Source of the DNA: Longimonas halophila
GTDB taxonomy: Bacteria > Bacteroidota > Rhodothermia > Rhodothermales > Salinibacteraceae
Direction: 5' to 3'
Assembly (NCBI RefSeq): GCF_002554705.1
Contig: NZ_PDEP01000012.1
Location: 1-64,000, forward strand
DNA: 64,000 bases
The notes under the pieces were generated by a model, which made no database searches, was not told where the DNA came from, and worked only from the letters and a program-made list of their open reading frames with translations. Both the position numbers and the translations under genes were made by a program. Below are positions 1-8,482 of the stretch, in pieces (positions within the stretch are counted from its first letter, which is position 1; each line of letters opens with the position of its first letter).

Positions 1-104
1 GACCGCTCTTCGTCCGACGGTTGACGTATCGTTCGGTGAGACATGAGACTGTGGCTCCATTCATCGGTAGCGACGCAAAACTTTCCATCGCCGGCAACCC
101 GTAA

Positions 105-899
105 TGTTCTTTCGCTGCTCTACTTAAGACGGAGGGCCAGGCCTCGGTAACACTGGCCGGACGGTCGTTTACCATCAAGAAGCAGTTTCTGGACGATCTG
201 GAGGCGCAGCACATGCGCGACACAATTCGCAATCTGGGGCGTCCGCTGCTGCTCTTTCACAGTCCGATAGACCAGACGGTGGGTGTGGAGAACGCGGCGG
301 CGATCTACGAGGCCGCCAAGCACCCAAAGAGCTACGTCTCGCTCGATCAGGCCGACCACCTGCTCACCAACCCGGACGATGCAACGTACGTGGCGCATGT
401 GCTGGCGGCGTGGGCCGTGCGCTATCTGGATGCGACATCGGCGGAGCAGTCGGCTGATGCGGATGCGGACGTTCCCGAGTCGGGCGTTACGGCGACCACT
501 GGGTCCGACGGCTACCGCACCGAAATGCGAGCGCGGCATCACAAGCTCATCGCTGACGAACCGGCCTCGGTGGGTGGCGAAGACACGGGGCCCACGCCGT
601 ACGAATATCTGAGCGCGGGCCTGGCGGCCTGCACAACCATGACGCTGCAGATGTATGCCCGACGCAAGGGCTGGCCGCTGGACGAAGCGCATGTGGATGT
701 GCAGCACAATAAGATCCACGCCGAGGACTGCGCGGACTGCGATACGAAGGAAGGCAAGATCGACCGCTTTACGCGCACGGTGTCGGTGACGGGCGACCTT
801 TCGGACGAGCAGCGCAGTCGCCTGCTCGACATCGCCAACAAGTGCCCGGTGCACCGCACGCTTCACAGCGAAATTGATGTGGTGACGACGGTGGCGTAG
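105..899 (+). pseudogene. alpha/beta hydrolase-OsmC fusion, 5' part missing
   Basis: The open frame holds the end of an alpha/beta hydrolase followed by a complete OsmC domain. The hydrolase part reads LAGRSFTIKKQFLDDL then LLLFHSPIDQTVG, with a late catalytic-type His in DQADHLL. The OsmC part (from about residue 100 of the ATG form) carries the two conserved cysteines in AACTTMTLQ and NKCPVHRTL, expected for organic peroxide reduction. Family-like sequence begins near 120. Just upstream (102-104) is an in-frame TAA, and the first 100 bases show no hydrolase sequence in any frame. Either the N-terminal half is lost to a frameshift, deletion or assembly join, or a short form starts at the ATG at 213. 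The C-terminal OsmC domain looks intact. Confidence 0.6.
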
Positions 900-936
900 C
901 AGGGTTGAGATGCCGCGGTGAGCGTTAGATCCGTGT

Positions 937-964
937 GTAGGGACACGGCGCGCCGTGTCCCTAC
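937..964. repeat. perfect 28-bp palindrome, REP-like
   Basis: Two 14-bp arms with no loop: GTAGGGACACGGCG followed at once by its reverse complement. It could act as a bidirectional transcription barrier between the OsmC gene and the convergent pbpC. A 17-bp segment of it (949-965) recurs as a direct repeat at 1184-1200, where it supplies the pbpC stop codon. Confidence 0.7.
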
Positions 965-1029
965 GAGGTTATGGGCCTTCTGATAAAAACTTTCCTGGGG
1001 TGAATCGTCCTCCGTTCGCCCCCGTCAGT

Positions 1030-1184
1030 CCCGCCGGAGACGTGCGCGCAGGCTTTTCAGGGGCACTACAAGCATGACCCGTCGGGCCCCTCTGCCCCGC
1101 TAAATTAGCCCAGACACCGCCCGGGACGTCCTTCCGACCGCTATCGGAATACCAGTCCCGGGCTACAAGTCGCTAAACAGATAC
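1030..1184 (-). mobile_element. MITE-like element, family A, decayed copy
   Basis: The minus strand starts with GTATCTGTTTAGCGAC and remains recognisably similar to the complete copy at 40709-40852 through the CTGTAGCCC, GACGTCC, CGGGGCAGAG and AGCCTGCG blocks. Only one terminal repeat (1172-1184 on the plus strand) is clear; the other end has decayed. It is too short to code for a transposase. Confidence 0.5.
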
Positions 1185-1195
1185 GCGCCGTGTCC

Positions 1196-3586
1196 CTACG
1201 GGCCGATCGTGTCGTTGCTGCCGCCTTTGTACACCGTCACAGACACCGGCGCGCTTTGCCGGCGCGTGCCGTGGGCGGTGCGGGCGGAGAGCACCACGGT
1301 GTGGCGTCCCGGTGACAGTGTCCACGCGCCGTCGACGCGCTCGCCATTGACCGTCCACACCGGGTCGGTCCATCCCGCGGGCGTGTGCCCGCGCAGGTGG
1401 ACCCGCTGATGCGCGGCCCGCAGCACCGGATCGATGATAAACCGCGTGCCGGGCGTGGGATAGGTGATTTCGGGGCGGGCGGTGTCGGGTACCGAGACCC
1501 CTTCGCGGACGGGAGGCGGAAGCGACATGCCCTGCTCGCGCATCCAGTCGTGGTATTGGGGCGGATGCACCGTGTAGCGCCGCTCCTCTATGTATTGCGC
1601 GGGGGTAAGGCTGGATGCACGCGTGTCGGTCCGCCGGTCAATGCGAACGCGCTGGTGGACCTCGCATGTGTCGCGTGGGGCGGTGCCGGGCTGGAAGTAC
1701 TCGGTGCGTGTGATGGGGCAGTACGCACCGGGCGTGCTCCCGCTTGCGGGGCAGATAGGTGCTTCAACAAGTTCAGGATGCCCGGCAAATGCACCACCCG
1801 GGCCCAGCATGCGCATCACATCGTGGAAGAGCGGGCCCGCACCGCTTACACCGCTCACGTTCTGCATCGGGCTGCCATCGAAGTTGCCGACCCACACCGC
1901 CACCGTGTGCCGGGGCGTGTAGCCGACCGTCCAGTTGTCGCGGTAGTCTTTCGAGGTGCCTGTTTTGACCGCCACGGGAAACGGAAGCTCCAGCGGCGTC
2001 TCGGCCCCAAACCCGGGCACGCGAGCTTCCGCATCCGACAGCACATCCGTAAGCTGTGTTGTGGTCGCGGAGGCAAGTCCAAGCGGCGATGGGTCTGGCG
2101 GGGCATGATGCAGCGTATCGCCGGTGGCGGTGCGTGTCCAGGTGCGGGCGTGGGCGGTGGGGCGGGTGCCGCCGCGTGCGAGTCCGGCATAGGCTTCGGC
2201 CAGGTCGAGCAGCCGCACCTCGCCATTGCCCAGCGCCAATCCGACACCGTAGTGCGCACCGGTGCGGGTGAGCGTGTCGAATCCGGCTTGTCGTAGCGTA
2301 GCCAGCAGCGCAGGCGGCCCGATTTCGCGGGCTACGCGCACGGCGGGCACGTTGTAGCTGGCGGCCAGGGCCTCGCGCAGGGGCACCGGGCCATGAAACC
2401 GATCGTCGTAGTTCGAAGGCGTAAACGCGCCCCCGGCACTGGGCACGTGCAGCGGAATATCGGGCAGGATGGATGCGGGGGTGTACGTGCCCCGGTCGAG
2501 CGTGTGGCCGTAGAGGAAGGGCTTCAGCGTACTCCCCGGCTGACGCAGCATGCGTACGCCGTCGTTCTGTCCGGCAATGACCTCGTTCCAAAAGTTGCGG
2601 CTGCCCACGTACGCGCGGATGGCGCCGTGTTCGTTGTCGAGCACAAGCACGGCCGCGTTGGTGACATGCTGGTCGCGGAGCTGGTGCAGCCGGGTGCGCA
2701 CCCGGGCTTCGATGCGGGCCTGCAGGGCCGCATCGAGCGTGGTACGCCACTCGCGAGCCGAGCGGTCGGCTTGTTCAGTCTCTTGCAACAGCATGGTGGT
2801 AAAGTGCGGCGCGCGGTGCGTTTGCGACGGCTGCCGCACCTGAAGCGGCACCTGCGCCCACTCTGCACTGTCGGCAGCGGTAATGGCCCCCTGGTCCACC
2901 AGCGCCCCCAGCACGTGCTGCTGTCGCTGTTTGGCACGCTCGGGAAATCGGTATGGATTGTAGGAACTCGGACGCTGCGGCAATCCCACCAGGTAGGTGC
3001 TCTGATGCGGCGTCAGGTCGCGGGCGGAGGTGCCGAAGTAGAGTCGGGCGGCGGCCTCAATGCCGTGCGCCCGGTTGCCAAACGACACGCGGTTGAGCCA
3101 CGTCTGTAGGATCCGATCCTTTGACCAGCGCAGTTCCAGCCGCAGCGCCAGATGGGCCTCGGCGATTTTATTCCACCAGGAGCGCTCGGGCTGCCCACGC
3201 ATCGCTTTGGCCACCTGCATGGTGATAGTTGAGGCCCCCCGCACCACGCGTCCGGCCCGCAGATTCGCCCACGCCGACCCCAACACGCTCAGCACATCGA
3301 TGCCGACATGCGTGTAGAACCGCTGGTCTTCAGTAGCCAGAAGTGCCTGCACGGCCACTGTGTCTACGTCGGCAAGGGAGACGGGGCGGTGGCGTCCGTT
3401 GGGGTAAAGCGTACGCAGCGGCACACCCTGGCGGTCGGTGATGCGCAGGGTTTGGGGCGCGTCGGGCGGCGGGGCGGGCAGCGGCCATGCCAGGGTGAGC
3501 AGGCCGAGGGCACACGCTATCCCGGCCATGCCGTAGGGCGTGCGGAGCCACGCAAGCCAGCGAGAGGAGCACAGAGCAGCTAACAC
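1196..3586 (-). CDS. pbpC: penicillin-binding protein 1C (bifunctional glycosyltransferase/transpeptidase)
   Basis: A 796-residue inner-membrane peptidoglycan synthase. One N-terminal membrane segment (about residues 18-36) precedes a GT51 glycosyltransferase domain with EDQRFYTHVG (86-95) and GASTITMQ (117-124). The transpeptidase domain has the active-site serine in STLK (352-355), SYN (410-412) and KTGTS (near 560). The tail, including APICPASGSTPGAYCP, matches the extra C-terminal domain typical of PBP1C. Length fits the family (about 770-800). The stop codon lies inside a short repeat shared with 949-965. The gene stands alone, convergent with the OsmC gene and divergent from the DUF296 gene. 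Confidence 0.93.
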   Translation of the reverse strand: MLAALCSSRWLAWLRTPYGMAGIACALGLLTLAWPLPAPPPDAPQTLRITDRQGVPLRTLYPNGRHRPVSLADVDTVAVQALLATEDQRFYTHVGIDVLSVLGSAWANLRAGRVVRGASTITMQVAKAMRGQPERSWWNKIAEAHLALRLELRWSKDRILQTWLNRVSFGNRAHGIEAAARLYFGTSARDLTPHQSTYLVGLPQRPSSYNPYRFPERAKQRQQHVLGALVDQGAITAADSAEWAQVPLQVRQPSQTHRAPHFTTMLLQETEQADRSAREWRTTLDAALQARIEARVRTRLHQLRDQHVTNAAVLVLDNEHGAIRAYVGSRNFWNEVIAGQNDGVRMLRQPGSTLKPFLYGHTLDRGTYTPASILPDIPLHVPSAGGAFTPSNYDDRFHGPVPLREALAASYNVPAVRVAREIGPPALLATLRQAGFDTLTRTGAHYGVGLALGNGEVRLLDLAEAYAGLARGGTRPTAHARTWTRTATGDTLHHAPPDPSPLGLASATTTQLTDVLSDAEARVPGFGAETPLELPFPVAVKTGTSKDYRDNWTVGYTPRHTVAVWVGNFDGSPMQNVSGVSGAGPLFHDVMRMLGPGGAFAGHPELVEAPICPASGSTPGAYCPITRTEYFQPGTAPRDTCEVHQRVRIDRRTDTRASSLTPAQYIEERRYTVHPPQYHDWMREQGMSLPPPVREGVSVPDTARPEITYPTPGTRFIIDPVLRAAHQRVHLRGHTPAGWTDPVWTVNGERVDGAWTLSPGRHTVVLSARTAHGTRRQSAPVSVTVYKGGSNDTIGP

Positions 3587-3743
3587 GAGCGCACGGTATA
3601 GATGGCGGGGCGAGCGATCAGCTTCATGATACGAGACCCGCTGCGGAGGTGCAACGCAGGCCGGACATCCGATAAACTCTGTCGGTGCGTGCCTCGTACC
3701 CTCCGCATCCGTCTTTCTCCATGTATTATCGTGACTTCTACGT

Positions 3744-4181
3744 ATGAGCTATCGTGCCCTTTCACTCGACCCGGACGCCTCGCATCTGCTGGTTTTGGAT
3801 CAGAATGCCGACTTCATGGAGAGCCTGATCGATTTTGCGACTACGCACGACGTGCCCAGCGCCACGTTTTACGGTATCGGTGCATTTTCAGAGGCGACGA
3901 TTGCGTTTTTTGACCGTGAAGAACAGGTGTACGACCCGATTGCCGTCAACCAGCAGGTTGAAGTGCTGCACGTAACCGGCAACCTGACATGGCACGAAGG
4001 CGCCGTGCGTGTGCATGCACATGCCACGCTGGGCCGCCCGGATGGCTCTACACTCGGCGGGCACCTGGTGGATGCAACCGTGTGGCCTACGCTTGAACTG
4101 CAGTGCCAGACGTATAACACCCGCGTTGAACGCCTGCAGAACGAAGCCGTTGGCCTTCCGCTCATTCCGCAGAGCACGTAG
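3744..4181 (+). CDS. PPC/DUF296 domain protein
   Basis: A single-domain protein of 145 residues. It has the family pattern: a GIGAFSEATIAFFD block (about residues 45-58), then ITWHEG-like strand residues, a HAHATLGRPDGS segment and the GGHLVDATV glycine-histidine turn. PPC domains form trimers; in plants they are attached to AT-hook DNA-binding proteins, while the bacterial stand-alone forms have no settled function. The ATG at 3744 is the only start that keeps the full domain. The small RHH-like gene follows 29 bases later in the same direction, so the two may be co-transcribed. Confidence 0.8.
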   Translation: MSYRALSLDPDASHLLVLDQNADFMESLIDFATTHDVPSATFYGIGAFSEATIAFFDREEQVYDPIAVNQQVEVLHVTGNLTWHEGAVRVHAHATLGRPDGSTLGGHLVDATVWPTLELQCQTYNTRVERLQNEAVGLPLIPQST

Positions 4182-4210
4182 TACCGTCCCCCTTTTTACA
4201 TCACACCACT

Positions 4211-4411
4211 ATGAAGATTCCCGTCTCTGATACCTTGCTCGATAACTCAGCTGCGGAAACAGTGTCTGTGCGACTGGCCCCTGACGAGATGGAATGGCTG
4301 ACGCAACAGGCTGAGAAGCGCGACCTGTCGAAGCGGCAATTTGTGCGCTACATCATCAACCGCATGATCCGCGCAGAACGCAAACGCGATGGCGATCGCG
4401 ATACTGCATAG
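4211..4411 (+). CDS. small ribbon-helix-helix-like protein
   Basis: A 66-residue protein with the layout of a CopG/Arc-type DNA-binding fold: a short strand (ETVSVRLAPDE), helix (MEWLTQQAEKRD), a turn LSKRQF, then a helix (VRYIINRMIRAE) and a basic tail. It follows the DUF296 gene closely and ends 32 bases from the convergent thiG stop. No toxin partner is visible beside it, so a role as an antitoxin is not supported. Its DNA target and function are unknown. Confidence 0.6.
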   Translation: MKIPVSDTLLDNSAAETVSVRLAPDEMEWLTQQAEKRDLSKRQFVRYIINRMIRAERKRDGDRDTA

Positions 4412-4443
4412 GCCGTTGCGCGCTATGCGAGCTCAGGTGCTGA

Positions 4444-5271
4444 CTACGATCCGACGCGGCCCTGCTGGGGCGACGAGGCTTTCGCGTAGCGCCGACGCGG
4501 GATGCGCCCCGCCCGATAGGCCAGCCGTCCGCCTTCGAGTCCGTGACGGATGGCGCGGGCCATATCGACCGGATGCTTGGCTTCGGCAATGGCCGTGTTG
4601 AGCAGGATGCCGTCGTAGCCGAGCTCCATCGCCTGTGCGGCGTCGCTGGCCGTGCCGATGCCGGCATCTACAATAAGCGGCGTGTCGGGGAGTTCTTCGC
4701 GGATGATGCGCAGGTTATACGGGTTCACGATGCCCATGCCGCTACCGATGGGTGCGCCGAGCGGCATGACGGCGGCACAGCCCAGATCGGCGAGCTTACG
4801 GCACGTGATCGGGTCGTCGTTGGCATAGGCGAGCACCGTGAAGCCGTCGTCGACGAGTGTCTTGGCCGCCTTGAGAAGCTGTTCGACATCCGGCATCAGC
4901 ATCTCGTCGTCGCCGATGACTTCGAGCTTGATGAGGTCGGTGTCGAGCGCCTCGCGGGCCAGATTGGCCACAAGTACGGCTTCGCGGGCGGTGTAGCAAC
5001 CGGCGGTATTCGGCAAGATGGTGTGGCCGCCCTTCCGCAGCAAATCGAGGTGACTCTCAGGGGCCGGGTTTTCTACATTCACACGTCGGATGGCCACCGT
5101 CACCATGTCGGCGCCCGACGCGTCGATGGCATCCAGCATGACCTGCGGGTTGGGATATCCGCTGGAGCCTACCATGAGCCGCGACGTTAAGGTGTAGCTC
5201 CCAATCGTAAGCGCATCTGCGTTGGGGCTGGAATCGGTAGAGGGAGTGGCAACGGCTTTCGCATCCGCCAT
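4444..5271 (-). CDS. thiG: thiazole synthase
   Basis: Forms the thiazole phosphate ring of thiamine from deoxyxylulose phosphate, dehydroglycine and ThiS thiocarboxylate. The (beta/alpha)8 barrel shows [12 protein letters not shown], the Schiff-base lysine region [21 protein letters not shown] and [18 protein letters not shown]. The start at 5271 (MADAKAV) gives 275 residues, near the usual 255-270; an upstream in-frame ATG would add 37 residues of unlikely sequence. It is the last gene of the thiO-thiS-thiG cluster, separated from thiS by 166 bases. Confidence 0.93.
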   Translation of the reverse strand: MADAKAVATPSTDSSPNADALTIGSYTLTSRLMVGSSGYPNPQVMLDAIDASGADMVTVAIRRVNVENPAPESHLDLLRKGGHTILPNTAGCYTAREAVLVANLAREALDTDLIKLEVIGDDEMLMPDVEQLLKAAKTLVDDGFTVLAYANDDPITCRKLADLGCAAVMPLGAPIGSGMGIVNPYNLRIIREELPDTPLIVDAGIGTASDAAQAMELGYDGILLNTAIAEAKHPVDMARAIRHGLEGGRLAYRAGRIPRRRYAKASSPQQGRVGS

Positions 5272-5437
5272 AAAAATAAGGGGATTTGCTTGGAAAAAGA
5301 GCGGTTGGTGCAATGAGTAGTGGCAGTGCTCTACACGCCGTCGCATTGTCACTGGAGACGCAGGAGCATCTCTGTCGTGCACGTCCGACGGGGGACCGTC
5401 GGACGCAGAGCTCTATGGGTTCTGAGGGATGCGTGGC

Positions 5438-5662
5438 TCAGCCGCCCTGAAGCGCCTGGATGACCTCAACCTCATCGCCGGGCTGCACGGTGGTATCGGC
5501 CCAATCTTCGCGGCGGATAACGTCTTCGTTGATGGCGACGGCCACCCCCTGCGTGTCGGCGTGGATTTCCAGGTCATGCAGCAGATCCATGAGCGGGTGC
5601 GGCGGGTCGATGGCGCGCGGATCGCCGTTGAGTTGGATGGTGGCTGCGGTGTCGGTACTCAT
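5438..5662 (-). CDS. thiS: thiamine biosynthesis sulfur carrier ThiS
   Basis: A 74-residue ubiquitin-like carrier ending in the diagnostic Gly-Gly (IQALQGG), which is adenylated and then thiocarboxylated to donate sulfur to ThiG. It shows IQLNGDPRAID at the N-terminus, INEDVIRREDW in the middle and the acidic PGDEVEVIQAL before the tail. Its ATG overlaps the thiO stop as ATGA (5659-5662), so the two are translationally coupled. Confidence 0.92.
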   Translation of the reverse strand: MSTDTAATIQLNGDPRAIDPPHPLMDLLHDLEIHADTQGVAVAINEDVIRREDWADTTVQPGDEVEVIQALQGG

Positions 5663-6795
5663 GAGGTCGGGGCAGTTGCTGTGTGCAAACGGGACGGTGA
5701 AAACGGCGCGATCCAATCGGAGGTTTCTCCGTCGAGCAGCTGGCGCGCCATCTCTTGGGCGGTGACGGGCGTGAGCAGGATGCCGTGCCGGTAGTGGCCG
5801 GTAGCGGTCCAAATGCCGGGATCTCCCGATGGGCCCAGCAGCGGTGCATGATCGCGGCTGGCAGGACGCAGCCCGGCCCACGTGTCGTCCACCGGCAGGT
5901 CGTAGATGCCGGGCACGACCTCCCACGCGCCTTCGAGCAGGTCGTAGAGTCCGCCTGCGGTGACGGTGGTGTCGAAGCCGCGCTCCTCGCTGGTCGCGCC
6001 AATCACGAGGCGTCCGTTGCTCTTGGGCGCAAGGTAGGCGTCGGGCCCGCGAATGACGTGTGACAGCTCGAATGCGCCTTGCATGCGGCACTGGAGCATC
6101 TGCCCCTTCACCGGACGCACAGACGGGGTGTGCGCGGGCGTCCACCCGTCCAGTTCGCGCGACCACACGCCGGCCGCCACCACCACGGCCTGCCCGGTCA
6201 GGGTTTCGCCATTGGTCAGGCGGATGCCGGGTGTGTCTTCGTTCGGCAATATTGCCTCAACCTCGGTGTCTTCGTGCAGGGTGCCGCCCGCGTTCTGGAA
6301 GGCCACACGAAGCGCCTGGAGCAACAGCCGGTTGTCGACCTGATGGTCCATCGGCGCGTGGATGGCAGCGGCCAGGCGCGGTGCCAGAAACGGCTCAATC
6401 TCACGCGCCTCGGCCCCGGAGCACCAGGTCACGTTGAGGCCGTGCTCGGTCTGAAAGTCGTACAGGCGGCGCAGGGCCTCCTCGCTGTCGGGGTCGTCGG
6501 CCACAATGAGGGTGCCGTCGTCGCGGTAGTCGACAGACATGTCGGCGTCGGCTTCCAGGTCGCGGACGAAGTCGGGCCAGCGGCTAAGACTCTCGCGGCT
6601 GAGGCGGTAGAGCTCCAGTTCCTCGAAGCCGATTTCGGCATCGGGCGCCAGCATGCCCGCCGCCAGCCACGAGGTGCCACGTCCGGCCCGGTCGCGCTCC
6701 ACGAGGGTAACGTCTGCCCCGCGCCGTGCGAGCGTCCAGCCCAGCGCGAGCCCAATGGTGCCGCCGCCAACAATGAGATAGGAAGCATCGGTCAT
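5659..6795 (-). CDS. thiO: glycine oxidase ThiO
   Basis: An FAD-dependent oxidase of 378 residues that turns glycine into the imine needed by ThiG under aerobic conditions. The N-terminal dinucleotide-binding motif is YLIVGGGTIGLALGWTLA (residues 6-23), followed by VTLVERDRAGRGTSWLAAG. The family signature VVVAAGVWS lies near 210 and the C-terminal FAD contact TATGHYRHGILLTP near 335. It is first of three genes on the minus strand. I see no TPP riboswitch in the 160 bases upstream. Confidence 0.88.
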   Translation of the reverse strand: MTDASYLIVGGGTIGLALGWTLARRGADVTLVERDRAGRGTSWLAAGMLAPDAEIGFEELELYRLSRESLSRWPDFVRDLEADADMSVDYRDDGTLIVADDPDSEEALRRLYDFQTEHGLNVTWCSGAEAREIEPFLAPRLAAAIHAPMDHQVDNRLLLQALRVAFQNAGGTLHEDTEVEAILPNEDTPGIRLTNGETLTGQAVVVAAGVWSRELDGWTPAHTPSVRPVKGQMLQCRMQGAFELSHVIRGPDAYLAPKSNGRLVIGATSEERGFDTTVTAGGLYDLLEGAWEVVPGIYDLPVDDTWAGLRPASRDHAPLLGPSGDPGIWTATGHYRHGILLTPVTAQEMARQLLDGETSDWIAPFSPSRLHTATAPTS

Positions 6796-6900
6796 ACGTA
6801 CACGGCGTTGCGTGAATGGCTGAGATTGCGTTTCAGATACTTACACGCAAGGCAGCGGAAGCGGTTTGTGAGGGTGGTGTTGCGTTGTGCATCCAACATC

Positions 6901-6932
6901 CGCCCGTGATGAGGATCGCCCGTGATGAGGAT
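6901..6932. repeat. 16-bp tandem direct repeat (two units)
   Basis: CGCCCGTGATGAGGAT occurs twice head to tail (6901-6916, 6917-6932) in the region between divergent thiO and the FAD oxidoreductase. It could be a regulator site or simply slippage. Confidence 0.6.
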
Positions 6933-6977
6933 TCGTTGACATGTGCTGCGTGTCTTCTGTGCTTATGCTTTTGCTCT

Positions 6978-8084
6978 ATGCCTCGCCCTTCCGTTTGCAT
7001 TGCCGGTGCCGGACTCGCAGGCGCGTGCGCCGCACTCTATCTGTCAGATACATACGATGTGCACGTCATTGATGCCGAAGAGGCAGCAGCGGGGGCGTCG
7101 GGTGCAGCGGCGGGACTGGCGAATCCGCTTATGGGGCGGCGCGCGAAACTGACGTGGCGGGCGGCGGAGGCGTGGGGCGCGCTCACGGAAACCGTGGCAC
7201 GGGCGCGTGCTAAATCTGCGTTCAACGACAGTGGTGTGCTGCGCCCTACCACCGAACCGAAGCAGGTGCGCTTCTTCAAGGATGCCGCATCCAAGCATCC
7301 ACGCTGGTGCGACTGGTGGGCTGCCGATACGCTCGCCGGGCGCTACCCACAGGTGCAGGCCCACGACGGCGCGCTCTGGCTGCCCCGTGGCGGCGCGGTG
7401 GATGTGCCCGCCCTCGTGCGCGCAGCGCTGGTCCGCGCTCGCACCCACGGGGCTACCTACACGCCCCACACCCGCCTGACGGACTGGACGCCGCACGACG
7501 ATGGCGTAGCCGTACACACCACATCGGGCGGTTCGCGCTCCACGCAGCGCTACGACTACCTGCTCTGCTGCGTGGGACAGGGCTACCCTTCGCTTCCCGC
7601 CCTGGACCCACTCGATCTGCACGGCATCAAAGGACAGACGCTCACCGTGCGCCTCCGCAACGCGCCCTCGGGGCTGCCCCCGCCTCCAATCTCTGGGCGC
7701 GGATACATCGTGCCAGGCCCGGACACATTTGTGCTCGGCAGTTCTTACGAACACGAGTTTGCAGACTTGCAGCCGTCGGAGGCAGAAACCCAGCGCATCC
7801 TCCAGAAAACGCAGACGATGCTCCCGGCCCTTGGCGATGCACAGGTGGAGTCGGTGGCCGTGGGCGTACGTGTGAAGCACAACCCTACAAATCTGCCACT
7901 GGTGGGGCCGTACCAGCACCCGCGCACCTGGGTGATGCTGGGCCTCGGCTCAAAGGGGCTGCTCACGGCACCGCTCATTGCACGCAAGCTGCCCCAGTGG
8001 ATGCGCGCCTCGCACCGCGTGCCAGCGGCCATTCGCGTGCCGCGTGCCTTGCTTCCGGATTCATGGGCCCCAGCGCCATCATGA
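6978..8084 (+). CDS. FAD-dependent oxidoreductase (DAO family)
   Basis: A 368-residue flavoprotein of the D-amino-acid-oxidase fold. The N-terminal motif is VCIAGAGLAGACAALYL (residues 6-22), then ASGAAAGLANPLMGRRAK, which resembles the FAD-binding start of MnmC C-domains and ThiO-like enzymes. LGLGSKGLLTAPLIA near 340 is the C-terminal FAD contact. I chose the ATG at 6978 because the nucleotide-binding strand begins right after it; an in-frame upstream ATG (6816) would add unlikely sequence. It diverges from thiO and its stop overlaps the end of the opposing vanZ-like gene by 6 bases. The substrate is unknown; a small-amine or tRNA-modification role is possible. Confidence 0.75.
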   Translation: MPRPSVCIAGAGLAGACAALYLSDTYDVHVIDAEEAAAGASGAAAGLANPLMGRRAKLTWRAAEAWGALTETVARARAKSAFNDSGVLRPTTEPKQVRFFKDAASKHPRWCDWWAADTLAGRYPQVQAHDGALWLPRGGAVDVPALVRAALVRARTHGATYTPHTRLTDWTPHDDGVAVHTTSGGSRSTQRYDYLLCCVGQGYPSLPALDPLDLHGIKGQTLTVRLRNAPSGLPPPPISGRGYIVPGPDTFVLGSSYEHEFADLQPSEAETQRILQKTQTMLPALGDAQVESVAVGVRVKHNPTNLPLVGPYQHPRTWVMLGLGSKGLLTAPLIARKLPQWMRASHRVPAAIRVPRALLPDSWAPAPS

Positions 8085-8474
8085 GGGCTTCGCTTCAGCA
8101 TCCGACCGCACCGGAGGCCACACGGCCCACGCCATACCCAGCGCCAGTCCGAGCACGTTCGCTACACCGTCGTAGAGACTGCCCTGGCGCGTCGCCAAAA
8201 CAGCGTACTGGACCAGTTCGCTTCCCACCGCCAGCGCCAGTCCCGTTCCGCCCACAACCCAGAGCGTGCGAGATCGAGGCCAGGATGCGAGCGCCCGCAT
8301 CCAGAGCAGCCCAAACCCTGCAAACATAATGAGATGCACGATCTTGTCAAGACCAATCTCAGGCGGCCCGGTGGGCACCGTTGGGGCCGGCACCGTCACG
8401 GCAACGAGAATGCCGAGCGTCCAGAGCACGGCCCACACGTTGGGGCGGCGTAGCGTGTGCAGCAGATTGGCCAT
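8079..8474 (-). CDS. VanZ-like membrane protein
   Basis: A 131-residue protein with about four membrane segments and the VanZ-family landmarks PEIGLDKIVHLIMFAGFGLLW and LAVGSELVQYAV...GSLYDGVANVLG. Bacterial VanZ-like proteins are small membrane proteins of mostly unknown function; VanZ itself gives low-level teicoplanin resistance. It starts 8 bases after the nnr stop and is the last gene of the GDH-lipoprotein-nnr-vanZ unit. Confidence 0.8.
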   Translation of the reverse strand: MANLLHTLRRPNVWAVLWTLGILVAVTVPAPTVPTGPPEIGLDKIVHLIMFAGFGLLWMRALASWPRSRTLWVVGGTGLALAVGSELVQYAVLATRQGSLYDGVANVLGLALGMAWAVWPPVRSDAEAKPS

Positions 8475-8482
8475 GACCTGTG

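Larger units (their letters stand above)
900..1195. other. intergenic stretch with palindrome and decayed mobile repeat
   Basis: No gene is visible. The stretch holds a perfect 28-bp palindrome (937-964), a second half-copy of it at the right edge (1184-1200), and the decayed element of repeat family A at about 1030-1184. Confidence 0.6.

Noticed and set aside
6816-6840. TPP riboswitch suggested by CTGAGA
   Set aside because: Wrong strand for thiO, and the partner segments of the thi-box are missing.
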